Assembly: GCA_035690905.1 (NCBI GenBank)
Contig: DASSKA010000133.1
Span: forward strand, 1 to 32,370
Length of the DNA: 32,370 nt
Direction of reading: 5' to 3'
Source: DASSKA01 sp035690905
GTDB lineage: Bacteria; Actinomycetota; Actinomycetes; Propionibacteriales; Nocardioidaceae
Under the pieces are notes generated by a model. It was not told where the DNA came from, searched no databases, and was given only the letters and a program-made list of their open reading frames with translations. The number at the start of each line of letters is the position of its first letter. Positions within the stretch are counted from its first letter, which is position 1. This document shows positions 6,780 through 13,688 of this stretch, piece by piece. A program made the translations under genes and the position numbers.

Positions 6780-8218
6780 GCGGTTGCCGTCTCCTGCGTG
6801 CGCGCCGCCGGGGTGCGGTCCGGCAGCGCCTTGCGGAGTACGGCGTACAGGATGGCCGCGACCAGGAACCCGACGAAGAACGTGATGTCGCCGATGCCCG
6901 GGTGCGCCTTCGGGATCACGCCGAGGTACTCGGACTGGTTGGAGAACAGCGGGATCGACACCAGCAGGCCGATGCCCATCGCGATCGGGCCTGCCCAGTT
7001 CACCGAGTGGATGCTGACCGCCCACGGGTGGAGCGGCTCGCCGCGGCGCATCCACCGGTCGACGAGGACCACCCCGAGCCACGGCCCGATCCAGTAGGCG
7101 ATGACCAGCAGGAAGTTCTCGTAGTTGACGCCCGGGTTGGCGATCGCGATCAAGGCGAGGATCAGGCCGAGGATGCCGAAGATGGTCGCGACGATGGACC
7201 GCGCCCTCCGCGGCGGCAGCTTCACGCCCAGGGCCAGGAACGACATGGCGCCGGAGTAGATGTTCAGCACGTTGGCCGCGACCGCGCCAGCCGCGATGCA
7301 CAGCAGGGTCAGGTCGCCCAGCCAGGTCGGCATCAGTCCGGAGTACAGGCCGGGCAGCAGGTCGGACTTCGCGCCGAGCACGGTGACCATCCCGGCCCCG
7401 GCGATCTCGAGAATCGTGCAGGACAGGAACTCCCCGACCGCGGCGTAGGCGCCGACCGCCTTGCGGTTGGAGCTGCGCGGGAAGTAGCGGCTGTAGTCCG
7501 AGGCGTAGGGGTTCCAACCGCAGGCGTAGCCGAACGCGGCGGACAGCTCGATCAGGAAGCCGCCCGAGGTGGGCAGCGGGAAGCCCGGGTCGAGCCGCGC
7601 GGCGCCCGGGTTGGTCTGGGCCAGGACGACGATCACGCCGATGGCGAAGACCACGGCGAGCACCGGCCCGGCGTACCGCTCGAAGCTCTGCACCAGGTTG
7701 TGGCCGTAGAACGCGATGGCCAGCTGGGCGGCCACGATGATCAGCACGCAGACCGTCTGGGACAGGGCCGGGACGAGCACGTGCAGCGCCAGCGCCCCGC
7801 TGATGCTGTTCACCGCGAACCAGCCGATCCCGGCGACGATCGCGTTCAGGCCGGCGGGCAGGATGTTGCCGCGGTAGCCGAAGCCGGTCCGGCTGAGCAC
7901 CATCTGGCACAGGCCGTGCACCGGCCCCCAGCTGGACAGGATGCCGTGGGTGCTGCAGCCGAGGGCGGTGCCGAGCACGACCGCAGCCACCGTCTGCCAG
8001 AACGTCAGGCCGAAGAACAGCGGCCCGAGGATGCCGACGCCGATCGTGGCGAACTCCAGGTTCGGCGAGCTCCACGTCCACAGCAGCTGGCGCGGATGCC
8101 CGTGCCGCTCGCTGTCCGGGACGACCTCGACCCCCCCGGGCTCGACCGCCACGGTCCGGGCGCCGTAGTGCTCGGCTGAGATCGGGTTGAACTCTTCTTC
8201 TTCGCGAGTGGTGACCAC
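6776..8218 (-). CDS. NCS1-family cytosine/purine permease
   Basis: About 480 residues and roughly 12 membrane segments. Family marks include NPISAEHYGARTVAVEPGG near the N-terminus, the long WSSPNLEFATIGVGILGPLF first membrane region, GFGYRGNILPAGLNAIVAGI and GYACGWNPYASDYSRYFPR, a conserved NCS1 segment close to the substrate site. It resembles the fungal Fcy2 branch more than CodB. GTG 8218 is chosen because homology begins a few residues later; the longer open frame upstream runs through palindromic repeats and is not protein-like. Coupling to a cytosine deaminase indicates cytosine as a main substrate, brought in by cation symport. A weak TTGCAT and an AT-rich ATCATTTACC at about 8266-8290 may be its promoter. 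Confidence 0.87.
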   Translation of the reverse strand: MVTTREEEEFNPISAEHYGARTVAVEPGGVEVVPDSERHGHPRQLLWTWSSPNLEFATIGVGILGPLFFGLTFWQTVAAVVLGTALGCSTHGILSSWGPVHGLCQMVLSRTGFGYRGNILPAGLNAIVAGIGWFAVNSISGALALHVLVPALSQTVCVLIIVAAQLAIAFYGHNLVQSFERYAGPVLAVVFAIGVIVVLAQTNPGAARLDPGFPLPTSGGFLIELSAAFGYACGWNPYASDYSRYFPRSSNRKAVGAYAAVGEFLSCTILEIAGAGMVTVLGAKSDLLPGLYSGLMPTWLGDLTLLCIAAGAVAANVLNIYSGAMSFLALGVKLPPRRARSIVATIFGILGLILALIAIANPGVNYENFLLVIAYWIGPWLGVVLVDRWMRRGEPLHPWAVSIHSVNWAGPIAMGIGLLVSIPLFSNQSEYLGVIPKAHPGIGDITFFVGFLVAAILYAVLRKALPDRTPAARTQETATA

Positions 8219-8331
8219 GGCGGGATTCTGCCCTTCTCGGAGGCGCAACGGTGGGTCCGCGCGGGTAAATGATGGGCGCCCCGGGTCCGCGATGCAACCC
8301 GGCTCGCGACTCTTCCCCCTGGAAACCCGCG

Positions 8332-8412
8332 CCTCTTCCCATGGAAGAGGGAAGCCTCCCATGGTGAATTCACCATGGGAGGCTTCCCTTTACCAGGGCA
8401 CCCTGGTAAAGG
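8332..8412. repeat. bipartite palindromic element, copy 1 (three adjacent palindromes)
   Basis: Three perfect or near-perfect palindromes touch one another. The first, 8332-8350, has arms CCTCTTCC/GGAAGAGG and a 3-nt loop. The second, 8348-8389, is a gapless 42-bp palindrome centred on CCATGGTGAATTCACCATGG. The third, 8387-8412, has 12-bp arms CCTTTACCAGGG/CCCTGGTAAAGG around CA. The element starts 9 nt beyond the stop of the minus-strand S53 peptidase gene and lies upstream of the permease. A second copy is at 30196-30283. It could act as a terminator, a mobile REP-like unit or a protein-binding site. No U-rich tract follows the stems. Confidence 0.85.
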
Positions 8413-8421
8413 TCCCTGGGG

Positions 8422-9828
8422 TCAGCGGCCGTTGCCGGGCGAGGTTGAGCCCGTGCTCGACGAGCCGCCGGTCAGGGTGGCGACCAGGTTCTGCACGTCC
8501 GGGCTGCCCAGTCCGGTCGGTACGTCGTACCCGGGCTTGGCGTCGTAGCCCGGCCCGAAGAACCTGTTGTTGCCGATCGTCACGTCGTGGAAGTCGGTGG
8601 CGTAGTCCGGGGTGCCGTAGATGCCGTACAGCTTCTGCCGGAAGGTGCTGTCGCCGCTGGTCAGGCTCGCTCCCCCGTTCTGCGCGTTCGCCAGCGCCCC
8701 GATCGCGGCCCACTGCGGCGAGCCGGAGCTGGTGCCGCCGAAGAAGTAGAAGCCGTTGTCGGCGGGGTCCGCGTTGAAGCCGAGGTAGACCAGCACCGAG
8801 GTGTACACCGAGGCGTTGTAGGCCACGTCGGACGGGGAGCGGCCGTCGAGGCCGCTGATCGCCTGCTGCACCGGGTCGTCGAAGATGGTGCTCACCGCGC
8901 CACCCGTGGCGCCGATCGCGCCGTACTTGCAGGTGAACGGGCAGGTCGCCGGGTCGGAGTCGTTCCAGGTCCACTCGCCGTCGTAGGCGCCGTTGTGCTT
9001 GGTGAACAGGTTGGTGCCGCCGACCGCGGTGACCAGCGGGTCGGAGGCCGGGTAGCTCGCGGTGGGGCTGCTGAACCCGTCGCTGGCGCCCCAGTCGCCG
9101 GAGGAGGCGAACAGCGAGACGCCGGCGTTCACCGCGTTCTGGAAGGCCTGGTGGGACTGCTCGAGCTGCAGGTTGTTGCCGCCGCCGGAGATGTAGGCCT
9201 CATCCGCGCCGTACGACATCGACAGCACGTTGCCGAGCTTGTGGTCGACGGCGTACTGCACCGCGTTGTTCAGCGAGTTGCCGTAGTTGTTGCCCGCCAC
9301 GACCAGGTTGATGGTGGCGTCCGGCGCGATCGCGTGTGCCCACTGCACGTCCAGGCTGGTCTCGCCTGCCCAGCCGTCGGGCTGCCCGTCGTGCGCGGTC
9401 ATGGTGCTGGGGCAGCCGGTCGGGCAGTAGACGTGCAGGTCCTCGAACTTCGGCAGGCCCATGGCCGCGTCGAAGACGTCCAGGTCGGACTGCACGGTCG
9501 GGCTGCCGTAGGCGTCGATGATCGCGATCGACTGGCCCTGGCCGGTCCAGGAGTCCGGGATGTCGTAGGCCTGGCGGATCTCGCTCGGCGTGTAGCAGGC
9601 CAGTCCGTAGGCCTTGATGCAGTCCGACGGGCTCGGGAACGCCCCGGGCTTGGTCCCGGACTTGTAGAGCTTCGCGAACGGGTGCACCTGGTAGGTGATC
9701 GAACCGGTGCCAGAGCTCTGCGCGGTGGCCGGGGTGCTCAGCGAGACCCCCGCCGCCAGCGCGATGGCCGACGTCGCGCTGGCCGCCAGGGCCACCCCAC
9801 GACGCCGGAGCAGGCGGTTGGCAAGCAT
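8422..9828 (-). CDS. secreted S53-family (sedolisin-like) serine peptidase
   Basis: The protein has 468 residues from ATG 9828, which follows GAAGGAG with good spacing. An N-terminal signal peptide (LLRRRGVALAASATS..., A-x-A before residue 38) directs export. Catalytic residues of the S53 family are visible: Glu156 and Asp160 in GETSLDVQWAHAIAPDA, Asp245 in SSGDWGA (oxyanion hole) and Ser367 in GGTSSGSPQW. A late Asp segment, ATDFHDVTIGNN, fits the C-terminal calcium site. Most sedolisins have a prodomain of about 150-200 residues. Here only some 60 residues separate the signal peptide from the peptidase core. Six Cys in the mature part could form disulfides. The C-terminus is rich in Gly, Ser and Thr. 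The role is extracellular proteolysis, probably best in acid. Confidence 0.88.
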   Translation of the reverse strand: MLANRLLRRRGVALAASATSAIALAAGVSLSTPATAQSSGTGSITYQVHPFAKLYKSGTKPGAFPSPSDCIKAYGLACYTPSEIRQAYDIPDSWTGQGQSIAIIDAYGSPTVQSDLDVFDAAMGLPKFEDLHVYCPTGCPSTMTAHDGQPDGWAGETSLDVQWAHAIAPDATINLVVAGNNYGNSLNNAVQYAVDHKLGNVLSMSYGADEAYISGGGNNLQLEQSHQAFQNAVNAGVSLFASSGDWGASDGFSSPTASYPASDPLVTAVGGTNLFTKHNGAYDGEWTWNDSDPATCPFTCKYGAIGATGGAVSTIFDDPVQQAISGLDGRSPSDVAYNASVYTSVLVYLGFNADPADNGFYFFGGTSSGSPQWAAIGALANAQNGGASLTSGDSTFRQKLYGIYGTPDYATDFHDVTIGNNRFFGPGYDAKPGYDVPTGLGSPDVQNLVATLTGGSSSTGSTSPGNGR

Positions 9829-9917
9829 GCCTTCTCCTTCGAAATCGGACGAGATCCCGAGTCGGGGGACGATCCCGACAAATCGGGTAGGCCGGAACCT
9901 AACCCGCAGCATGACAC
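9829..9917 (-). promoter_or_regulatory. structured 5' leader of the peptidase gene
   Basis: Reading on the minus strand, a possible -10 box TAGGTT (about 9896-9901) is followed by two small hairpins: CCCGA-TTTG-TCGGG at about 9873-9886 and CCCGACTCGGG at about 9856-9866. After these come a purine-rich stretch and the GAAGGAG ribosome-binding site. I compared the leader by eye with the ydaO/c-di-AMP riboswitch, which controls some actinobacterial secreted hydrolases, and did not see its conserved core. Confidence 0.3.
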
Positions 9918-10025
9918 TTGAACGGACCACACGCTTGGAAACCGCACAGGTCGACCGGGCCACCGTGCGGCAGGGGTACGACGGACGGGGCAGATCAGGC
10001 GGTGCGCAGATGGCTTGATCGCCTC

Positions 10026-10054
10026 ATGACACGACGCTGGCCGGCGCCTAGCGT
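10026..10054 (+). promoter_or_regulatory. sigma70-type promoter for the methyltransferase-SCO operon
   Basis: ATGACA (10026-10031, 5 of 6 to TTGACA) and TAGCGT (10049-10054, TANNNT) are separated by 17 nt. The expected transcription start is near 10061, about 30 nt before the ATG at 10092. An AGGAG lies at 10081-10085. Confidence 0.55.
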
Positions 10055-10091
10055 GGACCGGGCGGGAGACCATCGACGCGAGGAGAAGGCG

Positions 10092-10709
10092 ATGGGTCTG
10101 TACGCCCAGCGGGTCCTTCCGCGGATCATCGAGGCAGGCTGCGTCATCGGGGCACTCGCGCCGTACCGGCAGCGGGTGTGTGACGGGCTGCGCGGCGAGG
10201 TGATCGAGCTCGGGTTCGGGTCGGGGCCGAACGTGCCGTACTACCCGGACACGGTCCGGCAGGTGACCGCGGTCGAGCCGGCCGACCTCGGCTGGCGGCT
10301 CGCCGAGGAGCGGGTCCGCGACAGCATCGTGCCGGTCCGGCGGGCCGGGCTGGACGGCCAGCGGCTCCCGTTCCCCGACGACAGCTTCGACGCGGCGCTG
10401 TCCACCTGGACGATGTGCACGATCCCCGACATCTGCGCGGCGCTGGCCGAGCTGCACCGGGTGCTCCGCCCCGGCGGCGCGCTGCACTTCCTGGAGCACG
10501 GGCTGGCACCGGACCCGGGCGTGCGGCGGCTGCAGCGGCTGCTCGAGCCGGTGAACAAGGTGGTGATGGGCGGCTGCCACCTCACCCGCCAGATGGGCGT
10601 CTTGGTGGCGGCAGCCGGGTTCAGCATCAAGGAGATCGACGAGTTCTACGAGCCCGGCTCGCCGAAGGTCGTCGGCGCGGACACCCTCGGCGTCGCGGTC
10701 ACCCCGTAG
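10092..10709 (+). CDS. class I SAM-dependent methyltransferase (UbiE/METTL7-like)
   Basis: ATG 10092 follows AGGAG at 10081 and gives 205 residues. The Rossmann-type SAM site is seen as VIELGFGSGPNVPYYP (motif I, about 37-52) and VTAVEP (motif II, about 58-63). LPFPDDSFDAALSTWTMCTI and LHRVLRPGGALHFLEHG are typical of Methyltransf_11 proteins. The short form with FLEHG and a late GGCHLTRQ resembles the METTL7/phospholipid-type methyltransferase group. The substrate cannot be told. Only 35 bp separate it from the SCO-like lipoprotein gene on the same strand, so the two probably share a transcript. Confidence 0.85.
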   Translation: MGLYAQRVLPRIIEAGCVIGALAPYRQRVCDGLRGEVIELGFGSGPNVPYYPDTVRQVTAVEPADLGWRLAEERVRDSIVPVRRAGLDGQRLPFPDDSFDAALSTWTMCTIPDICAALAELHRVLRPGGALHFLEHGLAPDPGVRRLQRLLEPVNKVVMGGCHLTRQMGVLVAAAGFSIKEIDEFYEPGSPKVVGADTLGVAVTP

Positions 10710-10744
10710 CCTCCCGGGTTGGCCGGTCAGGGACAATCGAGGGT

Positions 10745-11545
10745 GTGTTGAAGCGTCAGACCCGGGCCGTCTCCGGCCTCGCCTCCGTCGTACTCCTGGG
10801 GGCCCTGGCCGCCGGCTGCGGCGGCGCCGCGGAGTCCTCGACACCGCCGGTGCCGCCGGCCAGCGTGGGCACCCACCTGAACGCGCCGATGGCGAGCTCG
10901 ATCATGTCGCTGCCGCTGACCGACGAGCAGGGCCGGACCGTCCGGCTCGGCGACCTCGACAACCAGGTCGTGGTGCTCTACCCGGCGATGACCACCTGTG
11001 CCGCGGACTGCCCGCTGGACACCGCGAACATCGTCACCGCCGCCCGGGCGGTCGATGCCGCGGGGCTGTCGAAGAAGGTCACCTTCCTGTCGCTGACCAT
11101 CGACCCCGGCCAGGACACGCCGCGGCGGATGACAGCGTTCCGGAAGCTGTACGCCGCGCCCGGTCAGCTGCCCAACTGGAACCTGGTGACCGGCAGCCAG
11201 CAGGACATCGCCGCGATCTGGAAATACCTCGGGGTCTACTTCAAGAAGGTGCCCATCCACGAGCAGCCGGCGCCGAAGGACTGGCTGACCGGCAAGCCGC
11301 TCAGCTACGACGTCGAGCACGCCGACGAGGTGTTCCTTCTCGACGGCAAGGGCCACGAGCGGTTCGTGATCTCCGGGCACGCGAACGTGCCGGACCGTGG
11401 GATGGTCCCCGCCAAGCTGCGCGGCTTCCTCGACGAGCAGGGCAACCGGCACCTGGACCATCCGGGCTTCGGGTCGTGGACCCCCTCGGACGTGCTCCAG
11501 GCGGTCAGCTGGCTGACCGGCCGGGAGGTCACCGTCCGGCGCTGA
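10745..11545 (+). CDS. SCO1/SenC-family lipoprotein, copper-dependent cytochrome oxidase assembly
   Basis: From GTG 10745 the protein has 266 residues. A lipoprotein signal ends in LGALAAGC (Cys25), so the mature protein is anchored to the outer face of the membrane. The thioredoxin-like SCO domain follows, with the copper ligands Cys85 and Cys89 in TTCAADC and His192 in EHADEVFLLD. The known role of the family is delivery of copper to, or reduction of, the CuA site of cytochrome c oxidase. The segment between about 160 and 190 is longer than in the shortest family members. No strong ribosome-binding site precedes the GTG. A copper-free peroxidase-like thiol role is the main alternative. Confidence 0.85.
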   Translation: MLKRQTRAVSGLASVVLLGALAAGCGGAAESSTPPVPPASVGTHLNAPMASSIMSLPLTDEQGRTVRLGDLDNQVVVLYPAMTTCAADCPLDTANIVTAARAVDAAGLSKKVTFLSLTIDPGQDTPRRMTAFRKLYAAPGQLPNWNLVTGSQQDIAAIWKYLGVYFKKVPIHEQPAPKDWLTGKPLSYDVEHADEVFLLDGKGHERFVISGHANVPDRGMVPAKLRGFLDEQGNRHLDHPGFGSWTPSDVLQAVSWLTGREVTVRR

Positions 11546-11550
11546 TCTCC

Positions 11551-11642
11551 GGTGGTGGTTTCGAGACGCTCGCTTCGCCCGCTCCTCAACCACCGTTGCG
11601 CTTCGCTCGCCTCAACCACCGTTGCGCTCGCTCCACCACCGG
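11551..11642. repeat. dispersed GGTGGTTGAGG-type repeat, copy B with tandem extension
   Basis: The core, 11554-11594, has outer arms GGTGGTT/AACCACC around a GCTCGCTTCGCCCGCTCC centre, closely related to copy A at 6284-6326. Two further partial units follow (GTTGCGCTTCGCTCGCCTCA and GTTGCGCTCGCTCC). The unit GCGCAACGGTGGTTGAG (minus strand) occurs twice in tandem. The repeat lies between the convergent SCO and PAP2 genes and forms the last codons of the PAP2 gene. Confidence 0.7.
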
Positions 11643-12338
11643 CAGGGAGCGCGGCTTGGTGAACCCGACCCGCAGCGTGACCCACAGCAGCGGGATGCCG
11701 AAGAACACGCTGGCGATCACGTCGGTCATCCAGTGCGTGCGCGCGATCATCACCGCCACCGCGATGAGCAGCGCGATCAGCGTGTTGATCACGATGCGCC
11801 GGCGGCGGGTCAGCCAGCGGCCGACCGGCCAGTCCAGGCAGGCGGCCAGCGCCAGCGTCATGCCCCAGATCACGATCGCGTTCATCTCGTGCCCGGAGGG
11901 GTACTCCGTGCCCCCCGCCCACAGGTGGTCGCCGCCGCTGATCGGGTTGGTGCGCCCGGTCCAGAGCTTCAGCCCCGGCACGAACAACGCCATGAACACC
12001 ATCACCGCCAGCGGCACCAGCAGCGGCCGCCACTGCTTGCGGCGCCAGGCCAGGATGATCGCGAGGATCGCCATCGGCGGCACGTTGTAGAGCCGCTGCC
12101 CGGGGAGTACGACGTACCGTCGGCAGGCCACGATCACCGGGTGCGGCACGTTCGCGACCACCCACGCGTCGATCTGGTGGTCCAGGCTGACCAGAGGCCC
12201 GCTGAACAGCACCGCGCAGGTCACCCAGACGAAGCCGAGCAGCAGCACGATGCCCACCGGCAGCCGCCAGGTGTGGCGCTTCTCCTGCGACGTGAGGCCG
12301 TCGTCGGTCCAGCGGTCGGACCGGGTCTCGACGCTCAC
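11586..12338 (-). CDS. PAP2-family membrane phosphatase
   Basis: About 250 residues from GTG 12338. The start is uncertain: the frame is open to 12521, but the extra part is Pro/Arg-rich and has no ribosome-binding site. It has five or six membrane segments. The PAP2 catalytic motifs are present: KLWTGRTNP (variant of KxxxxxxRP), YPSGH with the catalytic His, and ARTHWMTDVIAS (nucleophile His with Asp). Substrates of such enzymes are lipid phosphates, such as phosphatidate or undecaprenyl pyrophosphate. The final residues, about ERAQRWLRRAKRNGG, are encoded by tandem copies of a dispersed DNA repeat, so the natural C-terminus appears to have been replaced or extended. A possible TAAGGT -10 box lies at about 12450. 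Confidence 0.85.
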   Translation of the reverse strand: MSVETRSDRWTDDGLTSQEKRHTWRLPVGIVLLLGFVWVTCAVLFSGPLVSLDHQIDAWVVANVPHPVIVACRRYVVLPGQRLYNVPPMAILAIILAWRRKQWRPLLVPLAVMVFMALFVPGLKLWTGRTNPISGGDHLWAGGTEYPSGHEMNAIVIWGMTLALAACLDWPVGRWLTRRRRIVINTLIALLIAVAVMIARTHWMTDVIASVFFGIPLLWVTLRVGFTKPRSLPVVERAQRWLRRAKRNGG

Positions 12339-12492
12339 CGGGGCGGCCGTCCGGTCCGTCGTACGGTGACCTCGGTGCGGGGGCGCAACGAATCCTCTCC
12401 TCGGGGGGTGGGGGGCGGCGGTCCGGGTGCTCGATACCCGTCCCTTGTACCTTACGGCCGCCGCGGCCATGCGTCGGCGACGGCCTTTCGGC

Positions 12493-13612
12493 TCAGCGGG
12501 CCGCCCGGGCCCGCCTGGCACGGTGGTCGGCGACCCCGAGCGTGAGCGCGATCACCATCAGCACGATCGAGCAGGCGAAGGTGACCCGCAGCGCCTGCCG
12601 CTGGTCCGCGCCGTGCAGGCTGAGCCGGTACGCCGCGGCCAGCATCGCGGCGCCCATCGAGCTGCCGATCCGCTGCCCGGTCTGCAGCGCACCGCCGGCG
12701 GCGCCGCCCATCCAGGGGGGTACGTCGGACAGGGTCATCGTGAAGTTCGGCGAGACCACCGCCCCCGCGCCGACACCCGCGGCCAGCAGCGGAGCGGCCA
12801 CCAGGTAGCCCATCCGGTCTGGCGGCACCAGCGGTACCGCGACCGCGAGGGTGCCGAACCCGAGGACGACCAGGAGCAGGCCGCCGATCGTCAGCCGCCG
12901 GCCGAGCCGGTCCACCAGCCGGCCGGCCAGCACCGCGCTGACCGCCGAGCCGACCGCGAACGGCATCACGGCGAGGCCGGACTCCAGCGGCGAGTAGCCG
13001 AGCCCCTCCTGGAAGAACAGCGCCAGCACCAGCCAGATGCCGCTGAACCCGCAGAAGTACACCGACGCCAGCACGATGCCCGCGGTGTAGCCCGGCGCCT
13101 CCCGGAACAGCCGGACGTCGAGCAGCGGCGGCCGGCCCCGGGCGATGAGCCGCCGCTCCCAGCGCACGAATCCCCAGGCGAGCACCGGCACCAGCGCGGC
13201 CAGCCCCCACAGCGGGGTGCCCGGGTCGCTCATCGCCTCCACCAGCGGCAGCAGCAGCGCCAGCACGCTGCCCCCGAGCAGCACCGCTCCGACCGGTGTC
13301 GATCTGGGAGCCGAGCCGGCCCTCGCTCGGCTCGGGCGGCGGGATCACTCGCATCGCCAGCGCCATCGCCAGCACACCGAGCGGGATGTTGACGAAGAAC
13401 ACGTACCGCCAGCCCTGCTGCTCCCCGAACGCGGTCAGGATCAGCCCGGCGTTCTGCGGGGTGAGCAGTCCGGCGGCGACCCCCTGCGCCCGCCGGGCCG
13501 CGACGATCCAGGTCTCGCTGGTGGCCGCACCGGCGGCCGCGCTCGTCACGGTGAACGCCACCAGCCCGACCATGAACATCCGCCGCCGCCCGAACGCGTC
13601 GCCGAGCCGGCC
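12493..13612 (-). pseudogene. broken MFS drug exporter (DHA2/EmrB-QacA type)
   Basis: Two parts in different frames together make one transporter. The upstream part (13612 down to about 13295) starts inside the family at GRLGDAFGRRRMFMVGLVAF, the loop between membrane segments 2 and 3, and runs to EGRLGSQIDTG. The downstream part (about 13295 to 12493) resumes at AVLLGGSVLALLLPLVEA and carries the remaining membrane segments to the C-terminus. Removing one base near 13292-13296 restores DTGGAVLLGG. In addition, the first ~60 residues, including the first two membrane segments, are missing: the 76 bp between 13612 and the transglycosylase stop at 13689 do not encode them. The 5' truncation together with the frameshift argues for a true pseudogene rather than a single sequencing error. 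Confidence 0.8.
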
Positions 13613-13688
13613 GGTCGGTGTGGGACATCGGCGCGGCCAGTACCCGCGCCGTACCGGCGGAAACGGCGCCCAGGCACCGGCGTCCTGG

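Noticed and set aside
8219..8331. Purine or TPP riboswitch before the NCS1 permease
   Set aside because: No TPP or purine riboswitch core can be recognised in the leader; only a weak promoter-like region is visible.
8361..8376. GAATTC-centred palindrome as a cloning or linker artefact
   Set aside because: The same palindrome recurs at 30231-30246 with different but compensated arms, which an adapter would not produce.
12452..13579. Single continuous ORF across the MFS region as an intact protein
   Set aside because: After about 13290 this frame loses all transporter character and becomes Ala/Gly/Arg-rich; the transporter sequence continues in another frame.
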